Counted from the first letter of the stretch, positions 54,101 through 63,244 are shown. The stretch is DNA of 64,000 bases from an uncultured Erysipelotrichaceae bacterium (GCA_903789495.1 CAIFEQ010000005.1:34329-98328), one strand, 5' to 3'. The notes: a model not told the origin generated them from the letters alone. Program-made: numbers and translations.

Positions 54101-55075
54101 ATGGTTTCCACCCGAATTGTGTCCATCACCAGCCAGCTGCAGGCCGGCGTCGAAAAGCTGGCCGCCAGTGATGCGTACCGCTCCTACCTGCGGCTGATGT
54201 CCCGGCTGTCGTCCTACAGTGTGAACAATACGATTCTGATCTGGATGCAGAAGCCGGACGCCACCTTCGTCGCCGGCTATAAGACCTGGCAGACCGAATA
54301 TCACCGTTTGGTGAAGCGCGGCGAGAAAGGCATCCGCATCTACGCGCCGGTGCACCGGATCCGGCAGACCGGGGAAGAAGATCCGGATGAGGAGGAAGAG
54401 GATATTCTCTACTATCGGGCAATCTACGTCTTTGACATCAGCCAGACCACCGGGCAGGAGATTCCCCTGCTTGCGCATCCCTGGCTGAAGGACAATGTCC
54501 GGGGCTATCAGAAAATGCTGAAGGCGCTGCTGCAGACCGCCCCGGTGCCGATTCATTTCGGCCCGATCGCCGGCCGGGCCAACGGGTACTATGATCCCGT
54601 CCGGCGTCAGATTCTGATCCGGGAAGACCTGCCTCAGCTGCAGGCCATCAAGACCATCCTGCACGAGACCGCCCATGCCATCCTGCACGATCCGTATCCC
54701 TTCCGGCAGGATAAAGAAAAAGACCGCCGCAGCCAGGAGGTGGAAGCGGAAAGCACCGCCTACATCGTCCTGTCGTATTTCGGTCTGGATACGTCTGCCT
54801 ATTCGTTTCCCTATATTGCCGGCTGGTGCAGCAGTGCGGCTCTGCCCGAGCTGCGGGCTTCCCTGAGCCGCATCAGTACGGCCAGCTCCTATCTGGTCCG
54901 CCGGCTGGAAAAGGCCCTTACGGCTGCGAAGAAGACGGCTGCGGTTTCTTCTCCGGCAGCTGGGCCAGAACGACCGCCGCAAACATCAGAGCGCATCCCA
55001 GCAGCTCGCCTGCTTGCAGGGTCTGGTGCAGAAACAGGTACCCGAATACCGCTGAAAATACCGACTCCAGACTGA
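54101..55075 (+). CDS. ArdC-like antirestriction/zinc metalloprotease domain protein
   Basis: The 324-residue protein has an N-terminal ArdC-type ssDNA-binding region (YLRLMSRLSSYSVNNTILIWMQKPDATFVAGYKTWQ in outline near residues 28-63, and GEKGIRIYAPV near 73-83). A ImmA/IrrE-like metallopeptidase part follows, with HETAHAILHD near 191-200. ArdC proteins block restriction enzymes on incoming plasmids; chromosomal copies are often remnants or have other roles. The start at 54101 has AGGAGG 7 nt upstream. Its last 50 or so residues are encoded antisense to the end of the converging EamA gene, so the original stop may have been lost. Confidence 0.8.
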   Translation: MVSTRIVSITSQLQAGVEKLAASDAYRSYLRLMSRLSSYSVNNTILIWMQKPDATFVAGYKTWQTEYHRLVKRGEKGIRIYAPVHRIRQTGEEDPDEEEEDILYYRAIYVFDISQTTGQEIPLLAHPWLKDNVRGYQKMLKALLQTAPVPIHFGPIAGRANGYYDPVRRQILIREDLPQLQAIKTILHETAHAILHDPYPFRQDKEKDRRSQEVEAESTAYIVLSYFGLDTSAYSFPYIAGWCSSAALPELRASLSRISTASSYLVRRLEKALTAAKKTAAVSSPAAGPERPPQTSERIPAARLLAGSGAETGTRIPLKIPTPD

Positions 55076-55814
55076 GAATCAGAGAAGCCGCAGCCGGGTC
55101 GGTTCTCCGCTGCCCGAGAATCTGACAGGTATAGGCCACGCCGCTGGAAAAGATGCCGGCATAGAGCACCGACTTCAGGGCACCGCCGATGGCAGTCAGA
55201 GAAGGCTTTTCCAGCACCAGCATCGGAATCAGACAGACCAGCCCGGCCGTCAGGAACTGCAGACAGGACAGCCTCGCCCCGTCGGCAGAAGACGCATAAT
55301 GATCAATCACCGTGATATGCACGGCAAACAGAAGAGCACACAGGATCAGGAAGAAATCCCCGCGGGCCAGGTGCAGGCCGCTGTTCTGCCCGCTGAGGAA
55401 ATACAGGGCAGCCGCTGCCATGACCTCGCAGATCCAGATGCTCTTTTTCACGTGCTTGCCCAAAAGCAGGCTGAGCACCGGCACCAGGACGACATACAGA
55501 CTGGAGAGAAAACCCGCCTTGCCGATGACATCGGTATAGAGAATGCCATACTGCTGGCACATGCTGGCAGCTGCCAGGGCCAGGCCCATAGCCACACCGC
55601 CCTGCTTCAGAACCGGCTTATCCCAGGAACGGTCCTGCGTATTCTGGATCCGGTCCAGCAGCGGCATGATTGCAAACAGGAAAACCGCAGCGATCAGGCT
55701 GCGCAGGCAGTTGAAGGTCCAGGGACCGACATAGTTCATGCCGTCGCTCTGAGCCAGGAAGCCAAGGCCCCAGATCATCGCGGCAAGCAGACATAACAGA
55801 TAGTTCTTGTTCAT
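54918..55814 (-). CDS. EamA/DMT family transporter
   Basis: The 298-residue protein has ten hydrophobic helices in two EamA repeats (LLCLLAAMIWGLGFLAQSDGMNYVGPWTFNCLRSLIAAVFLFAI in outline at the start; GIFSSGVAYTCQILGQRRTDPAAASLILSLESVFSAVFGYLFL near 225-267). Such carriers export amino acids, sugars or other metabolites; the substrate cannot be told. I chose 55814 because it overlaps the preceding 5'-nucleotidase-family gene by 4 nt; the longer frame has no site. Its 3' end overlaps the ArdC-like gene by 158 bp. Confidence 0.85.
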   Translation of the reverse strand: MNKNYLLCLLAAMIWGLGFLAQSDGMNYVGPWTFNCLRSLIAAVFLFAIMPLLDRIQNTQDRSWDKPVLKQGGVAMGLALAAASMCQQYGILYTDVIGKAGFLSSLYVVLVPVLSLLLGKHVKKSIWICEVMAAAALYFLSGQNSGLHLARGDFFLILCALLFAVHITVIDHYASSADGARLSCLQFLTAGLVCLIPMLVLEKPSLTAIGGALKSVLYAGIFSSGVAYTCQILGQRRTDPAAASLILSLESVFSAVFGYLFLHQTLQAGELLGCALMFAAVVLAQLPEKKPQPSSSQP

Positions 55815-57190
55815 TGGGTCCGCCTCTCTTCGGCCTGGGCCAGGATTTCCGGATGCTGAAGCTGGCGCTCCAGGCATTCCCGGATATAGCCGCGGTGGAA
55901 TTCGGTATCCTTCCGGGACGCTCCCAGCATGCCATAGCCGGTGCCCCGCTGGAGATAATCATCGCTGACCACCCGGTATTCCCGGTCCATCTGCAGGGGC
56001 TGGCCGCTGATCTCCAGCTGATGCGTATCGGCATGAATGCGGACATTGTGGCTGAAAGACAGGGTCCCCAGGACCGTGCCCCGGTAGCCTGCTCCTTTGC
56101 CGCTCTGGTGGATGAAGGCAGAATTCTGCGAGGCTTCATAAGCCTGCTGAATCTGCCGGCCCAGCCAGACGACTTCGGTGGGCATCAGGCCGCTGGGCGA
56201 GGTCTCCAGCAGATGAATGCGGCTGATTACCGGCCCGATCGGGCCGCTCAGAATGCCGTTGTTGATCAGGGCCAGATCGCAGTCCGGCGCCTCTGCCAGC
56301 ATGCTGTCGCAGACCGCATTGACCGCGGGGCATTCCTGAAAGGCATCGAAGTCCAGCACCCGGCCGATCGTATACAGTTTCTCGGACAGGTTCCAGCGGC
56401 CCAGTTCATTCTGTTCCTGCAGCACCTGTTCACAGACGGGATCCGGCGGGAAGCTGTTGGGCAGGTTGACCGAAAGACAGGAACGCACCCGGAGGTCATC
56501 CGTCAGTTCCAGGGTCGTCTTGCCCAGCATCTGCCCATAGCAGCCGCTCTGATGGATCCAGGTCGAACCGATCTGCAGGGGCAGGCTCATGAAGGTATGG
56601 GTATGGCCGCCGATGATCACATCGATGCCCTTCACCTGCTCGGCGATCTGCCGATCCCGGTACAGGCCGGCATGCGAGAGCAGGATGCACAGGTCATACA
56701 TGCCCGCATGGGTACTGATCTCATCCTGAATGCTGTCGAAAGGTACCGCCGTATGGACGCCGGCATGGTTCATGAATTCCAGCGGCCCGTTGATCCAGTA
56801 CGGGGAACAGCCGATGAGCAGCAGCCGCAGCCCGTTCCGCTGCAGCAGGATGGAAGGCTTCACCTGGCCGATCCGGCCGCCCTGCAGGTTGGTCAGATTG
56901 GCCGACAGCACCGGCAGGCCCTGTTCAGACATCCGGGTCAGATTGTCGACACCGGAGAGAAATTCATTATTGCCGACGGCCATGGCATCCACCCCCGCCG
57001 CCTGCAGCAGCTTGATGCCGCCGACGCCATGTGTGCCGTTGACCATCGGCGAACGCCAGTCACAGAAATCCCCGCCGTCCAGGAACAGATCGCCCGGACC
57101 GCGGTGGGTGCGCACGTAGCCGGCCAGGCCGCAGAAAGAGCGGAAGCTGGCGTGGATATCATTGCAGTGCCAGATGACCAGCTTCTTCAT
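55811..57190 (-). CDS. 5'-nucleotidase/2',3'-cyclic phosphodiesterase family protein
   Basis: The 459-residue protein has the calcineurin-like metallophosphatase domain: WHCNDIHASF near residues 7-16, FLDGGDFCDW near 36-45, AVGNNEF near 71-77, LLSHAGL near 175-181 and GGHTHTFM near 200-207. The C-terminal 5'-nucleotidase substrate domain has LINNGIL near 305-311 and a VVSDDYLQRGTGYGML stretch. It lacks a signal peptide, so it works in the cytosol, like B. subtilis YunD. It is coupled by 4-nt overlaps to both the CDF exporter upstream and EamA downstream. Confidence 0.88.
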   Translation of the reverse strand: MKKLVIWHCNDIHASFRSFCGLAGYVRTHRGPGDLFLDGGDFCDWRSPMVNGTHGVGGIKLLQAAGVDAMAVGNNEFLSGVDNLTRMSEQGLPVLSANLTNLQGGRIGQVKPSILLQRNGLRLLLIGCSPYWINGPLEFMNHAGVHTAVPFDSIQDEISTHAGMYDLCILLSHAGLYRDRQIAEQVKGIDVIIGGHTHTFMSLPLQIGSTWIHQSGCYGQMLGKTTLELTDDLRVRSCLSVNLPNSFPPDPVCEQVLQEQNELGRWNLSEKLYTIGRVLDFDAFQECPAVNAVCDSMLAEAPDCDLALINNGILSGPIGPVISRIHLLETSPSGLMPTEVVWLGRQIQQAYEASQNSAFIHQSGKGAGYRGTVLGTLSFSHNVRIHADTHQLEISGQPLQMDREYRVVSDDYLQRGTGYGMLGASRKDTEFHRGYIRECLERQLQHPEILAQAEERRTQ

Positions 57191-58371
57191 CTGTCATCGT
57201 GCTCCGTAAAGTCCTGATCGAAGGTGATCACGGCATACAGCTTTTCGGGTTCCCTGGCCAGCACGGCGTTCACGGTGCTGCGGACCTGATCCTTCGTTGT
57301 CCGGCTGTCATAGGGAATGACCACGTCAAAGACCAGATTGGTATGGGTGGGACCGGTGACCATCCGGAAATCATGCATCTGCAGGCTGGGATCCAGATCT
57401 TCCAGGGCATGCTTGATCTTCTTGCGGTAGCTGTTTCGTTCCGGATCGCTGAGATCCACCGGATCCATGTGGATGGTCATGATGATGTGCAGCTGTTCCT
57501 GAATCTCCCGTTCCGCCTCATCGATGACATCATGAGCGGCCATGAAATTCATGCTGGCATCGACTTCCGCATGCACGGAACCGATCATCATGCCTGGTCC
57601 GTAGTCATGGACCAGCAGGTCATGGATGCCGATGATTTCCGGATGGGAACGCATGATGGCTTCGATCTTCTCCACCAGTTCGCTGCTGACCGGCTTGCCC
57701 AGCAGCTGATCTACGATCTCGCTGAGGATGGAATAGCCGGAAAGGAAGATGAAGACTGCCACGATCACCCCAGCAATGCCATCAAACGGCACGTCCGGGA
57801 AGAAGAACGCCAGCAGCATCGCCCCGATGGTCACGGCGGTGACCAGGACGTCGTTGCGGGAATCCTGGGCGGTAGCGATCATGGCGGTGTTATGGATTCT
57901 GTTGCCGATGGTCCGGTTGAAATTTGCCATCCAGAGCTTGACGAAGATCGTGACCACCAGGGCCAGCAGCAGCGGCCAGGAAAAGGAAATCGGCGAAGGC
58001 GTACGGATCTGATCGATGCTCTGACGCAGCAGTTCCCAGCCGACCACGAAGATGAAGATCGAGACGACCATGGAGATCAGATACTCAATCCGGCCATGGC
58101 CGAAGGGATGTTCCTTGTCGGCCGGCTTGGCGGCCAGCCGGTAGCCGAACAGCGTGATGATGCAGCTGAAGCAGTCGGACAGGTTGTTGAAGGCATCCGA
58201 CAGCACGGAGACTGCATGCATGGTAACGCCGATCAGGATCTTGACAGCGAAAAGAATCAGGTTGCAGACGATGCCCGTCAGACTGCTGAGCGTACCGTAG
58301 TTCAGCCGTACCGACTCATCCTGCACCTGATCCGGATTCTTCACAAATCTTTGAATCAGCCACCTGGTCAT
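57187..58371 (-). CDS. Cation diffusion facilitator exporter, probably Mn2+
   Basis: The 394-residue protein has six transmembrane helices and a long C-terminal metal-binding domain. The membrane metal site is SDAFNNLSD in helix 2 near residues 57-65 and TAQDSRNDV in helix 5 near 166-174, that is an NxxxD/DxxxD-type site. Helix-5 DxxxD in place of HxxxD is the pattern of manganese exporters such as MntE. A second manganese exporter gene (mntP) is 2.4 kb away. The long tail has HDYGPGMMIGSVHAEVDASM and IHMDPVD metal residues. Confidence 0.85.
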   Translation of the reverse strand: MTRWLIQRFVKNPDQVQDESVRLNYGTLSSLTGIVCNLILFAVKILIGVTMHAVSVLSDAFNNLSDCFSCIITLFGYRLAAKPADKEHPFGHGRIEYLISMVVSIFIFVVGWELLRQSIDQIRTPSPISFSWPLLLALVVTIFVKLWMANFNRTIGNRIHNTAMIATAQDSRNDVLVTAVTIGAMLLAFFFPDVPFDGIAGVIVAVFIFLSGYSILSEIVDQLLGKPVSSELVEKIEAIMRSHPEIIGIHDLLVHDYGPGMMIGSVHAEVDASMNFMAAHDVIDEAEREIQEQLHIIMTIHMDPVDLSDPERNSYRKKIKHALEDLDPSLQMHDFRMVTGPTHTNLVFDVVIPYDSRTTKDQVRSTVNAVLAREPEKLYAVITFDQDFTEHDDR

Positions 58372-58390
58372 AACAGATAACGAACGTATT

Positions 58391-58918
58391 TTAGCGCATC
58401 CACTGATATTTATCCATGCTGCGGGCGCGATGCAGCGGCTGGATCTGCTGCAGACCGGCGGCGCTGTACAGGGGTGCGGCCAGGAAAGTCACATACTGCA
58501 GCCCGGCCAGCCGCCGGGACAGGGTGTCCGGACCGGCAAAGAGCAGAGCGCTCTGAGGCACCAGCAGAACCAGCACCAGAGCGAGCAGCACAAAGGCGGA
58601 AAGAAGACGGAATCCGCCTGCCAGGTCTGCCCTTCTGTCCGCCGCCCAGAGCGCGGCACAGAAGACATTGCAGAGCTCCACACCCGCCAGCAGTTCCCAG
58701 TTCCAGCCGCAGACCGACAGACAGACCAGCATCAGCACCGCCAGGCCGGCACACAGGGGCAGCTGGCGCAGCAGGACAGCAGGCGCATGAGCCTGCACAG
58801 CCAGATAGACCGCTGCCAGGGCACAGAAGACCGTCATGGCCGCATAACCGTCGGCCAGATAGGCATAGGCCAGCAGAACCATGCCGGCATCGATGAGAAA
58901 CTTTTCTTCCTGGGTCAT
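58391..58918 (-). CDS. Polytopic membrane protein of unknown function
   Basis: The 175-residue protein has about five hydrophobic segments (AGMVLLAYAYLADGYAAMTVFCALAAVYLAV and LCAGLAVLMLVCLSVCGW in outline) and no recognised motif. AGGAGGG precedes the ATG; the longer frame is discarded because it enters the divergent WYL gene promoter. It may be in an operon with the CDF exporter, 19 bp away. Confidence 0.7.
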   Translation of the reverse strand: MTQEEKFLIDAGMVLLAYAYLADGYAAMTVFCALAAVYLAVQAHAPAVLLRQLPLCAGLAVLMLVCLSVCGWNWELLAGVELCNVFCAALWAADRRADLAGGFRLLSAFVLLALVLVLLVPQSALLFAGPDTLSRRLAGLQYVTFLAAPLYSAAGLQQIQPLHRARSMDKYQWMR

Positions 58919-59019
58919 AGATCTTCCCTCCTGTTTCTGACTGTCTGCAGTATAGAAGCGGTTTCTGTTTTCACTGTCCCGGATCTGGTACAATGAAGGA
59001 AATTCCGGAGGTCTGTGCC

Positions 59020-59985
59020 ATGCTGCGATCCGATGCCGGTTCCCGTGCCCTGATGCTGCTGAAGATTCTGAAAGAGCAGACGGATGAAGAGCACCCCATG
59101 AAGATGCCCGAATTGCTGGCGGAACTGAGTGCCCGCGGCATCCAGGCAGAACGGAAGGCGGTCTATCAGTCGGTAAAGACCCTGAATGCCTGCGGCTTTC
59201 AGGTCGTCTATACCCGCTGCCAGGGCGGCGGCTACTACCTGGTGCATACCTTCACGCCGGCGGAAATCCTGCTGCTTGGAGATCTGCTGAATGATTCCGG
59301 CTGTCTGGATGAAAAGGCCTGCCAGAGTCTGATTCAGCGGCTGCGCCGGGAACTCAGTGCAGAGCAGAACCGGCCCCTGCGCTTCAACCGCTGCCAGGCG
59401 GCCCAGGATCCGGACATCCTGGCCAAGATGACCTGCATCCTGGAGGCCATTGCCAGGGCCTGTCCGCTGGAATTCACCTACTTTGAACGCACCCTGCAGG
59501 AAAAGCGGCACTACCGCCGCAACCGGCAGGTCTACCACCAGATTCCCTATGCCCTGCTGGCCAGGAACGGCCATGTCTACGGCATCTTCTATTCCCAGAA
59601 ACATCAGGGCTTCGGCACCTACCGCCTGGACCGGATGGATCATCTCAAGCTTGTCGATGAACCTGTCCGGCTGGTACCGTTCGATCTGTCCTCCTACCTT
59701 GAGAGCAGCTCCGAGATGTACGGCGGCCGCGCCCGGACCATTACAGCCGTCTTTGACCGCAGCCTGGAATTCATCGTGCTGGACCGCTTCGGCGACAACC
59801 TGATCGTCTCGGCGGTGAATGAGAAGACCTTCACCGCCAGCTTCCGGGCGGCCATCAATCCGCCCCTGATCGGCTGGCTGCTGCAGTTTGCCGACCACAT
59901 CACCATTCTGAAACCTCAGTCTCTGGCAGATCAGCTTCGCGACATCGGTGCTGCTCTGCTGGGAAAATATGAAAGGAAGGTCTGA
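59020..59985 (+). CDS. WYL-domain transcriptional regulator
   Basis: The 321-residue protein has an N-terminal helix-turn-helix (MPELLAELSARGIQAERKAVYQSVKTLNACGFQV in outline near residues 28-61) and a WYL domain (ACPLEFTYFE, then YHQIPYALLARNGHVYGIFYSQKHQGFGTYRLDRM). WYL domains bind nucleic acid or nucleotides and often control stress or defence genes. I chose 59020 because GGAGG lies 8 nt upstream, while the ATG at 58993 overlaps a TACAAT -10 box. sir2 follows 2 nt after its stop. Confidence 0.85.
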   Translation: MLRSDAGSRALMLLKILKEQTDEEHPMKMPELLAELSARGIQAERKAVYQSVKTLNACGFQVVYTRCQGGGYYLVHTFTPAEILLLGDLLNDSGCLDEKACQSLIQRLRRELSAEQNRPLRFNRCQAAQDPDILAKMTCILEAIARACPLEFTYFERTLQEKRHYRRNRQVYHQIPYALLARNGHVYGIFYSQKHQGFGTYRLDRMDHLKLVDEPVRLVPFDLSSYLESSSEMYGGRARTITAVFDRSLEFIVLDRFGDNLIVSAVNEKTFTASFRAAINPPLIGWLLQFADHITILKPQSLADQLRDIGAALLGKYERKV

Positions 59986-59987
59986 CT

Positions 59988-60716
59988 ATGGAACAGGAAA
60001 AGCTTCAGCAGTTTCAGGACATTCTTGACCATGCCCGGCGCTGCGTCTTCTTCACCGGTGCCGGCGTATCCACCGACAGCGGCATTCCGGATTTCCGCTC
60101 CCAGGATGGGCTCTACAACCAGAAATACAAATATCCCCCGGAGCAGATCATCAGCCGTTCGTTCTTTGAGGCCAATCCGGAAGAATTCTACCGGTTCTAC
60201 CGGGATCGGATGCTGGTGCTGGACGCCAAACCCAATGCCACCCATCTCTTCATGGCGAAAATGGAGGAAAAAGGCACCTGCCTGGGGGTGGTCACGCAGA
60301 ACATCGACGGCCTGCATACCGCAGCCGGTTCGAAACACGTCGATGAGCTGCATGGCTCGATCCTGCGCAATTACTGCATGAAGTGCGGCACCTTCTATGA
60401 TGCCCGGTTCATCAAGAACTCCACCGGCATCCCGCACTGCCCGAAGTGCGGCGGCATCGTCAAGCCGGATGTGGTCCTGTATGAGGAATCCCTGGATGAT
60501 GACGTCGTGACGTCCGCCATCCGCAAGATCAGCAGTGCGGATGTGCTGGTGGTGCTGGGCACCTCCCTGGTCGTCTATCCCGCTGCCGGGCTGATCCGCT
60601 ACTTCCATGGCGACAAGCTGGTGCTGATCAACCGCACGGCAACGCCCTACGATGAAAATGCCGATCTGCTCATCCAGGCCTCCTTCTCGGAAGTCTTCCC
60701 CTATCTGCACTGCTGA
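59988..60716 (+). CDS. Sir2 family NAD-dependent protein deacylase
   Basis: The 242-residue sirtuin removes acyl groups from lysines using NAD. Motifs are FFTGAGVSTDSGIPDFRS near residues 19-36, TQNIDGLHTAAG near 102-113, the catalytic histidine in VDELHGS near 118-124, a zinc site with two CxxC pairs (CMKC and CPKC), and LGTSLVVYPAAGLI near 190-203. The start is 2 nt after the WYL regulator stop, so both are in one operon. Confidence 0.93.
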   Translation: MEQEKLQQFQDILDHARRCVFFTGAGVSTDSGIPDFRSQDGLYNQKYKYPPEQIISRSFFEANPEEFYRFYRDRMLVLDAKPNATHLFMAKMEEKGTCLGVVTQNIDGLHTAAGSKHVDELHGSILRNYCMKCGTFYDARFIKNSTGIPHCPKCGGIVKPDVVLYEESLDDDVVTSAIRKISSADVLVVLGTSLVVYPAAGLIRYFHGDKLVLINRTATPYDENADLLIQASFSEVFPYLHC

Positions 60717-60724
60717 AAGAAAAA

Positions 60725-60757
60725 GCACCGGCATCTGACGTCCTGTCAGAGCGGTGC
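60725..60757 (-). terminator. Terminator of mntP (possibly also sir2)
   Basis: GCACCG (60725-60730) and CGGTGC (60752-60757) with inner TCTGAC/GTCAGA form a long hairpin; on the minus strand it runs into TTTTTCTTTC. Confidence 0.8.
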
Positions 60758-60769
60758 ACCGCTTTAGAT

Positions 60770-61324
60770 TCAGAAAACCCCCAGATGTTCCAGCAGGATC
60801 TTGAAGCCCATGGCAATCAGGACAATCCCGCCGGCGATCTGGGCTTTTTCCTTGAAGGAATAGCCCAGCCTGGCTCCCAGGCGGATGCCGCAGTAGGAAA
60901 AGCCGAAGGTGATCAGACCGATCGACAGCGCCGTCGGCACAATGTCCACTTCCATGAAGGAGAACATGACGCCCGTCGCCAGGGCATCGATGCTGGTGGC
61001 CACTGCCATTGTGAACATCTTCTTCCAGCCGAAGTCCGCATCCTCATTTTCCTTTTTGCGGGCGCCGCGGATCATGTCAAGGCCGATATAGCAGAGCAGG
61101 AAGAACGCGATCCAGTGATCGACACTCTCAATGATGTCCCGGAACCGATAGCCAAGGAAATAGCCCAGTGTGGGCATCAGGGCCTGAAAGCCCCCGAACC
61201 AGAGTCCGGCGGACAGAGCCTGCCGGTTAGTTGCCCGGCCGGCCGCCAGCCCCTTGCAGATGGATACCGCAAAGGCATCCATCGAAAGACCTACCGCAAT
61301 GACCAGTATCTCCCAGAATTCCAT
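60770..61324 (-). CDS. mntP: Manganese efflux pump MntP
   Basis: The 184-residue protein has six transmembrane helices and the MntP repeats: VIAVGLSMDAFAVSICKGL near residues 7-25 and MAVATSIDALATGVMFSF near 108-125, whose aspartates move Mn2+. I chose ATG 61324, since the longer frame covers a promoter-like region. The usual yybP-ykoY manganese riboswitch is not visible upstream; instead AACAGG-CAC-CCTGTT (61358-61372) is present. Confidence 0.9.
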   Translation of the reverse strand: MEFWEILVIAVGLSMDAFAVSICKGLAAGRATNRQALSAGLWFGGFQALMPTLGYFLGYRFRDIIESVDHWIAFFLLCYIGLDMIRGARKKENEDADFGWKKMFTMAVATSIDALATGVMFSFMEVDIVPTALSIGLITFGFSYCGIRLGARLGYSFKEKAQIAGGIVLIAMGFKILLEHLGVF

Positions 61325-61357
61325 GCTGTCTTCCGTAAACAGAAAACAAGGTACCAT

Positions 61358-61372
61358 AACAGGCACCCTGTT
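61358..61372. promoter_or_regulatory. 15-bp inverted repeat before mntP
   Basis: AACAGG-CAC-CCTGTT is a perfect 6-bp inverted repeat with a 3-bp centre, located 34 bp upstream of the mntP start. It may bind a metal-sensing regulator. Confidence 0.45.
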
Positions 61373-61398
61373 TCAATATACAGAATGAAGATTAAGAT

Positions 61399-61908
61399 TC
61401 AGGCTTTCTTCCCGCTCATGGACTTCCGGAAGGCCTCTTCCACATAGGCTTTGGTCTCTTCCCGGTTCATGTTCATGGCCACGGCACATTCATTCAGCAG
61501 ATAGCCTTCTGCCTTGGCAAAGTATTCATCATCAATCGAAGCCAGCTTGCGGTGATTCTCGGCCCGCTTCTTGTTGCGCAGATAGGAGGTCTTCAGGATG
61601 CAGAACAGGTCTGCCAGGTCATCCCCCTTCAGCAGGGCCGCATACTGACTCTTCATGTTTGCGGACTTGTTTTCCAGGGTATCCAGATCCTTCAGCTCCG
61701 CAAACAGCTTCTCGATCTGTTTCCGGCTCGCCACCGGGCGCAGATGACCGCCCTTGTTGGCAACCGGAACCACCATCTTGGTCTGTGCATCACCGGGAAA
61801 ATACGGTTCCAGGAGATAGCACTCCTCACCGTTAAAAGAAGATGTCGTGGTACCCGTCACACGACACACATTTCTCCGATAGACAACAATGTCATTGACT
61901 TTATACAT
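61399..61908 (-). CDS. CarD family transcriptional regulator
   Basis: The 169-residue protein has the CarD/CdnL RNA-polymerase-interacting Tudor-like domain at its N terminus (YKVNDIVVYRRNVCRVTG, then YLLEPYF and KMVVPVANKGGHLRPV, within residues 1-60) and a helical C-terminal domain for DNA (DLADLFCILKTSYLRNKKRAENHRKLASIDDEYFAKAEGYLLNE in outline). CarD proteins stabilise open promoters, notably of rRNA genes. GGGAGGCACTC precedes the ATG. Confidence 0.88.
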   Translation of the reverse strand: MYKVNDIVVYRRNVCRVTGTTTSSFNGEECYLLEPYFPGDAQTKMVVPVANKGGHLRPVASRKQIEKLFAELKDLDTLENKSANMKSQYAALLKGDDLADLFCILKTSYLRNKKRAENHRKLASIDDEYFAKAEGYLLNECAVAMNMNREETKAYVEEAFRKSMSGKKA

Positions 61909-61985
61909 TGAGTGCCTCCCGCCCCTTCAGACTGCCTCTATTTTACCACAGAAAAGGCCGTTTTTGAACCGGAGGTTTTATATTG

Positions 61986-63200
61986 CTAAACAATCTGTAA
62001 GATGAAGCACTTCAGGTAGGCGGTTTCCGGCACCCCGTCCAGAACGGGATGATCGGGAGCGGCCTGGCGCGCTTCGACAATCCGGAACGAGACCCCTGCC
62101 TCCAAAGCTGCTTCATGCAGCATCTTCTGGAATTCACTGCGGCTCATGAAATGCGAGCAGCTGCAGGTCACCAGCCAGCCGCCCCGGGGCAGAACCTGCA
62201 TGGCCAGACGGTTGAGCCGCTGGTAGCCGCTGTGGGCATGGGCGACGGTCTTCCGGCTGCGGGTGAAGGCCGGGGGATCGAGAATGATGAAATCCGGCTT
62301 CCGGGCCGCCTTCTTCTGTTCCTCAAGATACGCAAACATATCGGCCTGCACCCACTGCACGGACAGGTCATTGAGGCGGGCATTGACCGCTGCCGTCTGC
62401 AGCGCTTCCCCCGAGATATCCACGCCGGTCACGGAAAGGGCCTGTCCTCTGGCGGCATTCAGGGCAAAGGCCCCGGTATGCGTGCATATATCCAGGACCC
62501 GCCTGCCGCGGGCCAGCCGGCGTACGGCCAGGCGGTTGTATTTCTGATCCAGGAAGAAGCCGGTCTTCTGCCCGTTTGCCACATCGGCTTCGTAAAGCAG
62601 ACCGTTTTCCAGGATCTGCCGCACCGGATCCGGAGCGGGCTTTCCGATCGCAGCCCAGCCGACACAGTCGCTCAGGCCTTCCTTCTGGCGCAGCGGTCCT
62701 TCACTGCGCTCATAGATGCCTTCCAGAGACACGCCTTCTGCGGCCAGCTCTTCCGCCAGCAGGCGGTAAAGCAGCTGCTTGCGCTGTTCCATGCCGCAGG
62801 ACAGGATCTCACTGACCAGCACGCTGCCATAGCGGTCCACAGTCACACCCGGCAGCCCGTCCGCTTCACCATGGATCAGACGGCAGTTCTGCCAGTCTTC
62901 CGCCATGACACTCTGCCGGTAATGGATGGCATAGCGGACCCGGCGGCGGAAAAAGGCCTCGTCAAAGATCTCATTGGCATTGCGGGACAGCAGACGTACC
63001 CGGATCTGCGAGGTCTTAGACCAGAGGCCGGTGCCCAGATACTGATCCCGGACGCCATGCACATCCACCAGACTGCCGTTTTCCACCTGTTCCGGCTGGT
63101 CAGTGATCTCATCTGCATAGATCCAGGGATGGCCGTCCTGGCAGCGCAGCGTCTGTTTCCGGCTCACCCGGATGACCGGATAGGATCTTTCCTGTTTCAT
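61986..63200 (-). CDS. Class I SAM-dependent rRNA methyltransferase (RlmI-type)
   Basis: The 404-residue protein joins an N-terminal PUA domain (RCQDGHPWIYADEI near residues 19-32, VDVHGVRDQYLGTGLW near 45-60), the EEHEE-like middle domain (NGQKTGFFLDQKYNR near 208-222) and a Rossmann methyltransferase domain with VLDICTHTGAFALNAA near 234-249 and the NPPY-like motif LDPPAFTRSR near 301-310. RlmI methylates C1962 in 23S rRNA in E. coli; homologues in Bacillota are likely 5-methylcytosine enzymes too. Confidence 0.88.
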   Translation of the reverse strand: MKQERSYPVIRVSRKQTLRCQDGHPWIYADEITDQPEQVENGSLVDVHGVRDQYLGTGLWSKTSQIRVRLLSRNANEIFDEAFFRRRVRYAIHYRQSVMAEDWQNCRLIHGEADGLPGVTVDRYGSVLVSEILSCGMEQRKQLLYRLLAEELAAEGVSLEGIYERSEGPLRQKEGLSDCVGWAAIGKPAPDPVRQILENGLLYEADVANGQKTGFFLDQKYNRLAVRRLARGRRVLDICTHTGAFALNAARGQALSVTGVDISGEALQTAAVNARLNDLSVQWVQADMFAYLEEQKKAARKPDFIILDPPAFTRSRKTVAHAHSGYQRLNRLAMQVLPRGGWLVTCSCSHFMSRSEFQKMLHEAALEAGVSFRIVEARQAAPDHPVLDGVPETAYLKCFILQIV

Positions 63201-63244
63201 ATTCCTGTCCCCCTCACAGGAACAACACTACCACAAGAGAAAGA

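Noticed and set aside
61325-61400. yybP-ykoY manganese riboswitch before mntP
   Set aside because: The region is too short and lacks the conserved loops as far as I can see by eye.
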